DNA from: Nonomuraea jiangxiensis
GTDB taxonomy: Bacteria; Actinomycetota; Actinomycetes; Streptosporangiales; Streptosporangiaceae
Assembly: GCF_900099965.1 (NCBI RefSeq)
Contig: NZ_FNDJ01000006.1
Location: forward strand, 390,631 to 454,630
DNA length: 64,000 nt
Direction: 5' to 3'
Part shown: piece by piece, positions 42,971 to 51,505 of the stretch
Numbering within the stretch: the first letter of the stretch is position 1
Layout of the letters: the number at the start of each line of letters is the position of its first letter
The notes under the pieces: generated by a model
The model's database searches: none
The model's input: only the letters and a program-made list of their open reading frames with translations
What the model was told of the DNA's origin: nothing
Translations under genes and position numbers: made by a program

Positions 42971-43769
42971 GCGCAAGGACAGGTCCGTACTCGTGACCGG
43001 GGCCGCCGGCGGCATCGGCAGCGCCGTCACCCTGCGGCTCGCCGAACTCGGCTTCACCGTCTACGCCGGTGTACGGTCGGAGTCCCCCCGACTGGCGACA
43101 CGACCCGGGGTGCGGGTGGTGCGGATGGACGTCACCGATCCCGTCGCCGTCGAGGCCGCCGCCGAAGAGATCGCCAAGGAGACCGACGGCCTGCACGCCG
43201 TGATCAACAACGCGGGAACGATCGTCCAGGGTCCGCTCGAACTGGTCCCGCCCGAGGAGCTGCGCCGCCAGTTCGAGGTGAACGTCTACGGCCCCGTCCA
43301 CGTCATCCAGGCATTCCTGCCGCTGCTGCGGGCCGGCCGGGGGCGGCTGATCAACGTCAGCGCCGCCTCGGCCCGCCTCGCGTTCCCGTACCTGGGCCCC
43401 ATCTCCGCCGGCAAGGCGGCACTGGACTCGCTGTCGCACGCGCTCCGCGTCGAGCTGGCGACCTGGGGCATCCCCGTGGTGATCGTCGACCCGGGAACGG
43501 TAGACACCCCCATCTTCGCCAAGGCGGAACCGGCCGCAGCCACCGCCCTGGCCCAAACCCCCGCCGACCGGGCCGGCCTCTACACCCCCGCCCTGGAGGC
43601 CGTGGGCCGGGCCATGACCCGGCTGAAACCAGGCCCCGTCGACCCGGCCGTGAAACTCATCGTCCAGACCGTACGGGCGGCGCACCCCAAGCCCCGGTAC
43701 GTCGCGAGCAGCGCCCGCGCCATGACCGTCCTGTCACGCCTGCCCCTGCGAACCCGGACCGGCTCCTGA
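42969..43769 (+). CDS. Short-chain dehydrogenase/reductase
   Basis: The 266-residue classical SDR has VLVTGAAGGIGSAVTLRL, a VRMDVTDP cofactor loop, NNAGTIVQGPLEL, Ser in NVSAASARLAF and a nonstandard catalytic segment: PYLGPISAGKAALDSLSHAL, where the usual Y-x3-K reads with S/G substitutions around Tyr (YLGPISAGK). Activity is likely but not assured. The ATG at 42969 has GAGG 5 bp upstream. It is divergent from the broken PadR gene, whose former start region it overlaps by 2 bp, so its old regulator may be lost. Confidence 0.88.
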   Translation: MRKDRSVLVTGAAGGIGSAVTLRLAELGFTVYAGVRSESPRLATRPGVRVVRMDVTDPVAVEAAAEEIAKETDGLHAVINNAGTIVQGPLELVPPEELRRQFEVNVYGPVHVIQAFLPLLRAGRGRLINVSAASARLAFPYLGPISAGKAALDSLSHALRVELATWGIPVVIVDPGTVDTPIFAKAEPAAATALAQTPADRAGLYTPALEAVGRAMTRLKPGPVDPAVKLIVQTVRAAHPKPRYVASSARAMTVLSRLPLRTRTGS

Positions 43770-43965
43770 CCCGCTTCCTCGGCCTCAACGCCGCACGGTG
43801 ACACCCCAGCGGCCAGAAGTGGGCCAACATTCCCGAACAGAAGCGGACCTTATCCCCGATCCACTCGTGCCATAGCGTCGCCTTGATCGGGAGCTCGGGC
43901 GCTCGCGCGGTTCGCAGCTCGCGCACGTGCCGCCCGGGCACACGGAGGACAAGGGAGCCACTGAG

Positions 43966-44694
43966 ATGCCGCTACTGGTGCTCTGGGACATCGATCACAC
44001 CCTCATCGACGCCGGCACGCAGTTGCGTCGTGCCTACGCCACGGCGTTCCACAAGGCGACCGGCATCCCGCTGGAGCAGCCCTGGCAGTTCGACGGCCGC
44101 ACCGAGCTGGCCGCCGCCACCGACGCGTTACGGGCTCACAGTCTGGATCCAGCCGCCGGGCTGCTCACCGCCTTCACCGACCTGCTGGTCACGGAGCTGC
44201 GAGCCCGCGCCGACGACCTGGCCACCGAGGGTCGGGTCCTGCCGGGCGCGGCCGATGCGCTGACCGCCGTGGGCGCCGTTCCTGGAGTACGCCAGTCGGT
44301 CCTCACCGGCAACCTGTATCCCCTCGCGGTGCTGAAGATGACGGTGTTCGGCCTCGCCGGCCACGTCGACTTCCGGATCGGTGCGTACGGGGACGACGCC
44401 TACGAACGTACCGACCTGCCCGTACACGCCTTCGACCGTACCGAGCGGCATCTCGGCAGACGCCACAGCGGCACCGACACCGTCCTCGTCGGCGACACCC
44501 CACGGGACATCGCCACCGCGCACGCGGTCGGCGCGCGGATCGTCGCGGTCGCCACCGGCACCACCGGCATTTCGGACCTGCGGGCCGCCGGAGCGGACGT
44601 CGTCCTGCCGGACCTCACCGACACCGCCGCCGTCCTCGACGCGGTGACCCTCGTCACGGACCGCAAGGCCGCGCTCCCTGGGCCGGCGACATGA
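43966..44694 (+). CDS. HAD-superfamily hydrolase 1
   Basis: The 242-residue product has the nucleophile motif LVLWDIDHTLID (D-x-D), Thr in VLTGNLYPLAV and VLVGDTPRDIATAHAVGARI (motif 4, DT-x2-D). The alpha-helical cap lies between motifs 1 and 2. It is a phosphoglycolate-phosphatase-like enzyme of unknown substrate. AAGGGAG lies 9 bp before the ATG at 43966. The stop overlaps the next HAD gene by 4 bp. Confidence 0.93.
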   Translation: MPLLVLWDIDHTLIDAGTQLRRAYATAFHKATGIPLEQPWQFDGRTELAAATDALRAHSLDPAAGLLTAFTDLLVTELRARADDLATEGRVLPGAADALTAVGAVPGVRQSVLTGNLYPLAVLKMTVFGLAGHVDFRIGAYGDDAYERTDLPVHAFDRTERHLGRRHSGTDTVLVGDTPRDIATAHAVGARIVAVATGTTGISDLRAAGADVVLPDLTDTAAVLDAVTLVTDRKAALPGPAT

Positions 44695-45443
44695 CCGTCC
44701 GGGCGGTGGTGTTCGACCTGGACGGCACCCTGGTCGACACCATGACCTCGATCCCGTACGCCTACGTACGGACCATCCGCGATCTCGGCGGCCCCGACGT
44801 GTCCCCCGCCCTGCTGATCGCGAGCTGGCACATCGGCCCCACCCCAGCGGTCCTGGCCCACTTCCTGGGCAGAACCGTCACCGCCACCGACCTGAAGCGC
44901 TTCCACGCCCACATCGCCACCGCGGCCGAGTCCACCCGGCCGTTCCCCGGCATCCCGGAACTCCTGCGCCGACTACGCCACGACGGCATGCCACTCGCCC
45001 TCTACACCAGCGCCACCCGCCACCTGGCCGGCCTGATGCTGGCCCGTACCGGTCTGACCGGCTACTTTCCCGTCGTGGTCACCGGCGACGAGGTCACCAA
45101 CCCCAAACCGGCCCCGGACGGCCTCCTGGAAACCTGCCGCCTCCTGGGCGTCCCCGCCTCGGCAACGGCCTACGTCGGAGACTCCGACACCGACCTGCGC
45201 TGCGCCCGAGCCGCCGGAGCACTCCCCATCCATGCCCGCTGGTCCCCCCACCTCGACGACCTGCCCGCCCACCCCCACGCGGCCCACCGCCCCACCGACG
45301 TCCTCACCATCACGGCCGCCCAAGGCGATCCTGCTGATGCTGCTCGGGCAGATGAGCCTCGGCATGAGCCCAGACCAGCACGTTGGCCAAGCCCTCCCCC
45401 TCGAAGAACGCCAGCACCTCCCGATCGGAATGCCGCAGGCTGA
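44691..45443 (+). CDS. HAD-superfamily hydrolase 2
   Basis: The 250-residue product has VVFDLDGTLVDTM (D-x-D), LYTSATRHLAGLML with motif-2 Ser/Thr, NPKPAPDGL (Lys) and AYVGDSDTDLRCARAAGALP. It is a second phosphatase coupled to the first by ATGA, a rare tandem pair. The recognisable fold ends near residue 205; the last 45 or so residues are a Pro/Arg-rich read-through antisense to the convergent hydrolase gene, overlapping it by 134 bp. A sequencing or real loss of an earlier stop is possible. Confidence 0.9.
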   Translation: MTVRAVVFDLDGTLVDTMTSIPYAYVRTIRDLGGPDVSPALLIASWHIGPTPAVLAHFLGRTVTATDLKRFHAHIATAAESTRPFPGIPELLRRLRHDGMPLALYTSATRHLAGLMLARTGLTGYFPVVVTGDEVTNPKPAPDGLLETCRLLGVPASATAYVGDSDTDLRCARAAGALPIHARWSPHLDDLPAHPHAAHRPTDVLTITAAQGDPADAARADEPRHEPRPARWPSPPPRRTPAPPDRNAAG

Positions 45444-46254
45444 AATGGGTCAGCACGAAAAGAATCTCCGGATGCGCCACGACGAACGGCTTGAGCCGGC
45501 TCCACACCGTGTGCCCCACCCGGCGGGCCCGATCGAGCTCCGCGTCGTGCAGATACGTGCACTCGGTGATGATCACCGGATACTCGAAAAGCCACGGGCT
45601 GCGCCCGAGCGCGTCGGCGTGCGTGTCACCGAGATAGGCGAACAACGGCCGCTGAACCTGCCGGTCGACCGCTATGCCCTGCTTGCGCCGATCCGAGACG
45701 AGCCGGCCGAACTCCGCGGCGCCGAGCGTCGCCTTGAGCTCCTCCATCTCCGGGAGGAGGGCTCGCCGGTTCTCCGCGACGCCATATCCGACGCTGGGCA
45801 CTTTGTGCTCGGTCTCGATGACCCGCACCGTATGAGAGTCGTGCCTGCCGAAGCGAAACTCCTCCCCCGCCCGGACCCCGTGCACCCGAACCCCCGAGGC
45901 GAGAGCCGGGTCGTAGCCGGCGACCTGGTTCAGCTCGGTCGTGGCACGCAGGTAGTCGCGCACGTACGGTAACGCCTCGTCAGGCGCGTAAATGTCGACC
46001 CCGGTCGTACGGGTCGCCAGAAAGTCGAGATCCTTCGAGTGATCCAGATGCGTGTGCGTCAGCAGCACCGTGTCAACCTGACGACCCTCGACCAGCCCGG
46101 CATCAAGACCGAGCTTCAACTCGGGGACGTGGAAGAACGTCTTGTCATTGGCCCGCGAATAGCCGGTGAGCGTCAGCTGGGCGCCCGGCAACCGCCACGT
46201 CTTCCACTGCCGGAACGGATGCCCGCGCTCCAGCAGCTCCGGATGCATGATCAT
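45310..46254 (-). CDS. Metallo-beta-lactamase-fold hydrolase (RNase Z-like)
   Basis: The 314-residue product has VDTVLLTHTHLDHSKDLDFL (H-x-H-x-D-H zinc motif), LFAYLGDTHAD, IITECTYLHDAE and VLTHFSLRHSD, the layout of RNase Z and related MBL hydrolases. It lacks the usual exosite of tRNase Z, so it may be an RNase Z-like esterase or phosphodiesterase. The ATG at 46254 was chosen over nearby alternatives (46248). A convergent HAD gene overlaps its end. Confidence 0.88.
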   Translation of the reverse strand: MIMHPELLERGHPFRQWKTWRLPGAQLTLTGYSRANDKTFFHVPELKLGLDAGLVEGRQVDTVLLTHTHLDHSKDLDFLATRTTGVDIYAPDEALPYVRDYLRATTELNQVAGYDPALASGVRVHGVRAGEEFRFGRHDSHTVRVIETEHKVPSVGYGVAENRRALLPEMEELKATLGAAEFGRLVSDRRKQGIAVDRQVQRPLFAYLGDTHADALGRSPWLFEYPVIITECTYLHDAELDRARRVGHTVWSRLKPFVVAHPEILFVLTHFSLRHSDREVLAFFEGEGLANVLVWAHAEAHLPEQHQQDRLGRP

Positions 46255-46340
46255 GGCGAGGAGAATAACCCCGCAGGAACCGAACCTCTCGCCTCCACCG
46301 CACCAGCCGCACCGGCCGTCAGGCGACACTCTGACGGCCC

Positions 46341-46368
46341 TCGACAATACTATGAGCAATGATATAGT
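46341..46368 (+). promoter_or_regulatory. Sigma-70-type promoter of the prenyltransferase operon
   Basis: TCGACA (46341-46346) and TATAGT (46363-46368) are separated by 16 bp, each one mismatch from TTGACA and TATAAT. The expected transcription start near 46375 would leave only about 5 bases before the ATG at 46380. An ACTAT-N10-ATAGT pair overlaps the -10 and may bind a repressor. Confidence 0.6.
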
Positions 46369-46379
46369 CACGCTCAGCT

Positions 46380-47117
46380 ATGGAAATCATCAGCAGGTTG
46401 CCGCGTCACGTGGCTTGCGTGATGGATGGAAACGGGCGGTGGGCCGCGCAGCGATCGCTGCCGCGCACCGCAGGCCACGAGGCGGCAGAGGCCGCCGTCA
46501 TCGACATCATCGAGGCAGCGCGCTCGGCCGGCATCAAGTGGTTGAGCCTGTACGCCTTCTCCACAGAAAACTGGCGCAGACCGGCGGGCGAGGTCGACAT
46601 CCTGATGAGGCTGGTGCGCCGGGCCATCCGCAAGCACGCACCGGCGTTGCACACGCGGGGCGTCCGGTGCAGGTTCCTGGGCATGTCCGATCCGCGGATC
46701 CCGCCGCCCCTGGTCCGGGACATCGCCGATCTGACGACGCTTACCAGCGACAACAGGCAGATGACGCTCACGGTCGCCTTCGACCACGGGGGGCGCCGCG
46801 ACATCGTGGAAGCCGCCCGTTCGCTGATCCACGCCGCCGTGCCGGCCGAGCAGGTCACCGAGGCCACCTTCGCCCGGCATCTCCCCTACTCCGACACGCC
46901 GGACGTGGACCTGGTCATCCGCACATCCGGAGAGCAGCGGATCTCCAACTTCATGCTCTGGCAAGTGGCCTACGCCGAATGGGTCTTCCCTCCGGTGCTG
47001 TGGCCCGACTTCCGCGCGACCCACCTCTGGGAATGCCTTGAGGCCTACCGATCGCGCCAGCGCCGGTTCGGCGATGTTCGCCAGTCGACCGCCACCACGG
47101 GAGAGGCACCTCGATGA
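46380..47117 (+). CDS. Isoprenyl transferase (cis-prenyltransferase, UppS family)
   Basis: The 245-residue product has all five conserved regions: PRHVACVMDGNGRWA with catalytic Asp, LPRTAGHEAA, WLSLYAFSTENWRRP, FDHGGRRDI and RTSGEQRISNFMLWQ plus YAEWVFPP. It condenses isopentenyl diphosphate to a cis-polyprenyl diphosphate. Length is typical. It overlaps the DUF2236 gene by 4 bp (ATGA), which couples polyprenyl synthesis to that oxygenase. A housekeeping UppS is expected elsewhere, so this one is probably specialised. The exact chain length cannot be read from the sequence. Confidence 0.95.
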   Translation: MEIISRLPRHVACVMDGNGRWAAQRSLPRTAGHEAAEAAVIDIIEAARSAGIKWLSLYAFSTENWRRPAGEVDILMRLVRRAIRKHAPALHTRGVRCRFLGMSDPRIPPPLVRDIADLTTLTSDNRQMTLTVAFDHGGRRDIVEAARSLIHAAVPAEQVTEATFARHLPYSDTPDVDLVIRTSGEQRISNFMLWQVAYAEWVFPPVLWPDFRATHLWECLEAYRSRQRRFGDVRQSTATTGEAPR

Positions 47118-48529
47118 TCCAGACCACCGCGGACAAGACCGTCGACGTCTTCGGGCCGGACTCCATGCTGCGCCGCTTCGTCAACGACGCACGGTGGGGC
47201 TTCGCGGTGGCCCGCGCCACGGTGCTGGAAGCCGCGCACCCTCAGATCGGCACAGCGTTGATCGAGAACTCGACGTTCGTGACCCATCCGTGGCGGCGGC
47301 TGCGCAACACGTTGGTGAGCACGCAGCGAATCCTCGACACGGACCATCGCGTTCGCAACCGGGAGACGGCCCGCCTCAACCGCCTGCACGCCCGCATCTC
47401 GGGCACCGACTCGCAGGGCCGCCACTACAACGCGATGGACGCCGAAGCTCGCGCCTGGGTGATCGCGACCCTGTTCGAATCGACAGTGACGATGTGCCGG
47501 CTGAGCGGCCAGTCGCTCGACAGGCCCGCACTGGAACGGCTCTACGCCGAGTTCCGTACGTTCCTCGCCCTGCTGGAGGGCAACAGCGACCGGCTCCCCC
47601 CGACGTTGCGGGAGTTCTGGCCCTACTACGACGACGTGATCGAGCATCGCCTGGAGAACACCGAGGCGGTCCATGTCATCCTCTACCGGCTCTTCGCCAA
47701 CGTGCCCGCGCCGCCCCTGCTGCGCAACCATCCCGCGGTGTGGGCCGCGGGCCGAGCCGTGGCAGGCCCGGTGGCCGCCGCGATCACCATCGCGTCGCTG
47801 CCGGAACCCTTCTGCCGACGTGTCGCCCTGCCCGACCTTCCAGGAGCGCGGGCGCTCATGCACGGGGCCTACCTGACCGCCGGACTCGCCACCCGCCTGC
47901 TACCGAGCAGTTGGGTGCACGTCAGCACGTTCGTGAGCCTGCTGGATCCCGACCACGCCGACGACTCCGGACCATGGCAGACCGTACGCCGCAAGGCAGG
48001 CCAGGCCGCGGCCATGCTCAGACTCATGACCCCCGCTCCCGACAAGGTCAGCCAAGCCACCCGCTCAGCCGACCAGTTCTTCGCCGAGGTCCTGGACCAG
48101 ACCGGCGACGGCTACCTCGCCTGGCCCGACCTGGCGGCCATGGCAAGAGAGATCGCCACCCGGCTCGACCTGGACGAACAGGACGAGGAACGCCTCTACA
48201 CCGCCTACGCCGCCTGGTGGCGGGAGCTGCAGACCCATCTCGACACCGGCGGCGACGGACGCGTGACACGACAGGAATACGCCGCCTCGGCCGTTTCGCT
48301 GCCCAGCCTCGGACTGGTCAAGATCGCCGACGTACTGTTCGATGTCACCGACCTCGACGACGACCAGGCGATCGACGTACAGGAATACCAGCGGTTGTTC
48401 CGCACGGCCTTCCACCGCGACCTGACCGGCCGAGCGGACAGCTACTCCCGCAGTGCTTTCGTCAGAGAGTTCCTGTCCTTCATGTCCGGCCAACAACACT
48501 CAACCGCCTACAACACCCTCCTGTCCTAG
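47114..48529 (+). CDS. DUF2236 (MpaB/Lcp-type oxygenase) fused to an EF-hand domain
   Basis: Residues 1 to about 300 of this 471-residue protein are DUF2236: AHPQIGTALIENSTFVTHPW, RLNRLHARISGTDSQGRHYN and AWVIATLFESTVTMC fit the MpaB/latex-clearing-protein family, whose members oxidise hydrophobic substrates including polyisoprene. Residues about 315-455 form a calcium-binding module with canonical EF loops at 328-339 (DQTGDGYLAWPD), 377-388 (DTGGDGRVTRQE) and 413-424 (DLDDDQAIDVQE), plus a degenerate fourth. It is coupled to the cis-prenyltransferase. A Ca-regulated oxidase acting on a polyprenyl product is a reasonable but untested idea. No signal peptide is seen. Confidence 0.85.
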   Translation: MIQTTADKTVDVFGPDSMLRRFVNDARWGFAVARATVLEAAHPQIGTALIENSTFVTHPWRRLRNTLVSTQRILDTDHRVRNRETARLNRLHARISGTDSQGRHYNAMDAEARAWVIATLFESTVTMCRLSGQSLDRPALERLYAEFRTFLALLEGNSDRLPPTLREFWPYYDDVIEHRLENTEAVHVILYRLFANVPAPPLLRNHPAVWAAGRAVAGPVAAAITIASLPEPFCRRVALPDLPGARALMHGAYLTAGLATRLLPSSWVHVSTFVSLLDPDHADDSGPWQTVRRKAGQAAAMLRLMTPAPDKVSQATRSADQFFAEVLDQTGDGYLAWPDLAAMAREIATRLDLDEQDEERLYTAYAAWWRELQTHLDTGGDGRVTRQEYAASAVSLPSLGLVKIADVLFDVTDLDDDQAIDVQEYQRLFRTAFHRDLTGRADSYSRSAFVREFLSFMSGQQHSTAYNTLLS

Positions 48530-48763
48530 CCGCCCAGCCTCGCACCGACCCAGATCGACTGCCGGACACGGAAGTCAGGTAGTTCGCCGGCAACCCGACC
48601 CGGAGCACGGGGTCTGCGGGTCCGAGCACCGGAAGCGGCGGGTTTTCACGCGGCAGGCGGAGCAATTCCCCTCGACCGATGGACAATACGGGATAATTCG
48701 CACGAGTTGGACATAACGATGATGCATTATGCCAGGCCTCTGCAGATTCTGTAGCATAGCGGC

Positions 48764-49918
48764 GTGTCGACTCATCCCCCCGTTGCCAGCTATGTCGGCA
48801 AAAGCGTGCGTTGGTATCAGATCGGAAAAAAGGTAATAGAAAGGAGGAATTGGCTAAAGCATCTGCGATGGCAGGCTGTCTCCCGCGCCCTCAGCGAGGA
48901 TGACACCATCCTCTCGGAGAAGGTGGGACAAGCGGCCACCGCCTTCTGCGACGCACTCGACATCACAGAGTTTCCGATCGACCAGGACCGCTCTGGCATG
49001 TTCCGGCGCATGGGCCGGTGGGTCAGAGAGAAGATAACCTGGGGCGTTCGCTTCCCCGACTATCGTGGCCGGCTCAGCTTAACGTTCGACGACCGACTGA
49101 AAGCTTGGATAGAGGACGCCGCCGAAAGCCCTATGGGCCGAAAAGCGCTCGATTTTGCCCAATACCACGTTAACGAAGAAGGGCGCAGCGCACTGTTCGC
49201 CGAAGCAGTGCTGAACGAAGCCCACGGCGTGCTCATAGAAGCGCGTGAAGGCGAATCTCCGGGTGCCGCCCGGTGGGAAATGGCTGCCGAGATTCACCGT
49301 TACGTCCCGGACAGCGAGATCCGACGACGGCACCAGCGCTGGAGAAGTTCGGCGAGAGCCCTCAGCGCCGGCGGCACCGCCGCGGTCACCACCCAGGTCT
49401 TTACGGACGACCTGACCAAGTCGATTACTCTCGGCGTCGCGCTCACGGCCTTGGCCGCCATAGTGGAACTGACGATCTCCACCCGCACGCTGTCCGGTCA
49501 GCAAATCGCGGTCCGGGAGCAGGTGCGAGCGTGGCTCGAGGAAGCCCTGGTGGCACGGCTGTGGGGCAACCTGCAGTGGATGGGTGACCTGGGTAAGCAG
49601 ATCGAAGAAACGGGCCGGCCGCTCCCCATCGGCGACCTCATCATGGCCATGGCCAGAGGCCTGGTCACCATAAGGCCCCTCGACGACGACGCCAAGGTCT
49701 TCCGGGATGTGGACCGGCTGAGAGAGCATGCCCTATCTGTCTCGGATCCCGAACTCCTGGCATTCCTCGTACGCCTGGAGACAGCCTTGCGGCACAAACC
49801 TGACACGCTGCCGCACGCGTTTCGGGCACTCATCACTTCGGTGCGAGAACGCAACATGCTCGGAGAGGCGGAACCAGGAGGCCGGCCCATGGTTACGCGA
49901 GCATACGCCGGAGACTAG
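48764..49918 (+). CDS. Uncharacterised 384-residue protein
   Basis: I do not recognise this protein. The N-terminal half is basic and rich in Trp and Arg (YQIGKKVIERRNWLKHLRW). A helical middle precedes a possible transmembrane or buried helix (about 221-242, SITLGVALTALAAIVELTIST). The C-terminal third is helical with alternating charge (LLAFLVRLETALRHKPDTLP). The GTG at 48764 lacks a good ribosome site. Base composition is lower in GC than its neighbours, as is the upstream region (48690-48760), which holds AT-rich motifs such as GATAAT. It may be horizontally acquired, perhaps a defence or phage-related gene. Confidence 0.65.
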   Translation: MSTHPPVASYVGKSVRWYQIGKKVIERRNWLKHLRWQAVSRALSEDDTILSEKVGQAATAFCDALDITEFPIDQDRSGMFRRMGRWVREKITWGVRFPDYRGRLSLTFDDRLKAWIEDAAESPMGRKALDFAQYHVNEEGRSALFAEAVLNEAHGVLIEAREGESPGAARWEMAAEIHRYVPDSEIRRRHQRWRSSARALSAGGTAAVTTQVFTDDLTKSITLGVALTALAAIVELTISTRTLSGQQIAVREQVRAWLEEALVARLWGNLQWMGDLGKQIEETGRPLPIGDLIMAMARGLVTIRPLDDDAKVFRDVDRLREHALSVSDPELLAFLVRLETALRHKPDTLPHAFRALITSVRERNMLGEAEPGGRPMVTRAYAGD

Positions 49919-50382
49919 GGCTTGGCGGCCGGTTCATCACCCATCGCGAGGACTTCGCGTATCGGGCCCCAGCCATCCCACCTGACGACTATCCGCTGCA
50001 CCGCCAAATCAAGCATCCCCACACGTCGCAATAGCCCCCCGTCCTTATGAGGTCCGCCGTGGCGGTTCGGCGCGTGAGCGCTGCCGACCCCGACCGGCCC
50101 AGGCCGCTACGCGGGCCGGCGACCCGCGCGACGCGTGGCGGGAAGAGGTTGTCGCCGTCATCGCCTCCACACAGCGCTGAAGCGCATTCAGGTCCACTCA
50201 TGCCGTACGCGGCGGCCACGTCACAGGCAAACTCCGAAGGACGTCGCCCCCATCGCCGTACACCTCGACCGAGATCAGTCCCGCCCACCGCCCGGGCGAG
50301 TATGAGATCAAGCTTCGTCACCCGACCGGTCAAGGGCTACCAGTACCAGCGTTCTTCCTGGTCCTTGATCCACCCGAATGTT
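49919..50382. other. Gene-poor stretch
   Basis: This 464-bp stretch lies between the uncharacterised gene and the convergent Nudix gene. I see no supported gene; a 114-codon minus-strand frame (49989-50333) lacks family features and a ribosome site. No clear terminator, tRNA or repeat was found. Confidence 0.55.
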
Positions 50383-50850
50383 TCAATCTACGTGCGGATA
50401 GGCGCGCTCCAGGTAGTCGTTGAGCTGTCGCCATTGTGTGGGGTGGATGTCCAGCGCATGAAGGTCACCAGGGTCCACCCAGCGCACGTCACTGGCCTCA
50501 TCATTGGCCCCCGGCCGACCGCCGACCGGACGGGCGATCAGCATTACCTCGTACTCCTGCCGGATCTCGCCGTCGGTGTACGCCACGATGTGACCGGGGT
50601 CGGAGTAGATACCCAGGATGCCCACCGCCTCGACGCGCACGCCGGTCTCCTCCTCGGTCTCCCGCACGGCACACTGGGACGGCGTCTCCCCGATCTCCAT
50701 CTTCCCCATGGGCAGAGCCCACTGACCGGTGTCACGTCGGCACTGCATCAGAATGCGCCCCGCATCATCCACCGTAACCGTCCCGCAAGCAGGCACCAGG
50801 CTGTTCGCCTTCGGCGCGTCCGGGTCGTTCCAGTACTCCACTCGCCCCAT
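50383..50850 (-). CDS. Nudix hydrolase
   Basis: The 155-residue product has a complete Nudix box from GKMEIGETPSQCAVRETEEE into TGV (G-x5-E-x7-R-E-x2-E-E-x-G). The N-terminus MGRVEYWNDPDAPKANSLVP is that of actinobacterial NUDIX proteins acting on nucleotide derivatives. The ATG at 50850 has AAAGG upstream. It lies next to a toxin-antitoxin-like pair but is separated by over 100 bp. It likely cleaves a modified or damaged nucleoside diphosphate derivative. Confidence 0.93.
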   Translation of the reverse strand: MGRVEYWNDPDAPKANSLVPACGTVTVDDAGRILMQCRRDTGQWALPMGKMEIGETPSQCAVRETEEETGVRVEAVGILGIYSDPGHIVAYTDGEIRQEYEVMLIARPVGGRPGANDEASDVRWVDPGDLHALDIHPTQWRQLNDYLERAYPHVD

Positions 50851-50959
50851 GAGCTGCCTTTCAGATCTCCGCACCGGACCACGGCACTGCCGGCGTGATG
50901 CATCCGGCTTCACAAACGTCAGAGCCGAAAGTCGCCTACGGACCGAGCCTCAGGAAGAT

Positions 50960-51505
50960 TCAGGGTCCACTGTTGCGACGGACGTAGGGTCCGAAAGTCG
51001 AACCGGTACACGGCAGACGCATTCCGGTAGCACATAGACCATCCACGATGTTTCCGGCGGCTACTTCGTTGAGCTTCCCGTCCTGAACCGCACAGGCAAG
51101 AAGCCACACAGTGCCATGAACCTCCAAGCCGTGTGCCCTTCCCACGGCCACGGCTTCTCGATCGTCGGTGATGGCGATTCCGCGGGATAGTTCGGCTGCG
51201 GAGAACACGCTGGCCTCCCCGAGATCGCGCCCCGAAGATCCGATGCGCTGTACCCACTTGGCGAAGCACTTGATCTCTTCCAGAGAATCGAGCCTGGCCA
51301 ACCCAAGCCAATCCGCGTCCAGCACAGTCTGCAGGAGCGGGTGCTCCTGCACCCCCGCGCGTATCTCTTCCCGCACCACGTGAGTGGTCAGACACACGGT
51401 GCCCGTCAGGAGATCACGCAACACGTCCAAGCGTTCCGCGCGAGCGAAGTGGTTCAGACACATCGCATCGAATATCAAGACGGGGTCTGGCTCAGCGCTG
51501 CTCAC
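50960..51505 (-). CDS. PIN-domain protein, probable toxin partner
   Basis: The 181-residue product has acidic residues placed as in PIN nucleases: VLIFDAMCLNHFARAERLDVL (first Asp), TTHVVREEIRAG (Glu), GSSGRDLGEASVFSAAE (Asp/Glu) and IAITDDREAVAVGR (Asp pair). It overlaps the XRE-ImmA gene by 4 bp. Pairs of a PIN protein with an XRE/COG2856 protein have been predicted to form toxin-antitoxin modules. The last 20 or so residues are not part of the fold. Confidence 0.8.
   Translation of the reverse strand: MSSAEPDPVLIFDAMCLNHFARAERLDVLRDLLTGTVCLTTHVVREEIRAGVQEHPLLQTVLDADWLGLARLDSLEEIKCFAKWVQRIGSSGRDLGEASVFSAAELSRGIAITDDREAVAVGRAHGLEVHGTVWLLACAVQDGKLNEVAAGNIVDGLCATGMRLPCTGSTFGPYVRRNSGP

Noticed and set aside
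49989..50333. A 114-codon minus-strand reading frame
   Set aside because: No family feature, ribosome site or conserved motif; composition fits chance in GC-rich DNA.
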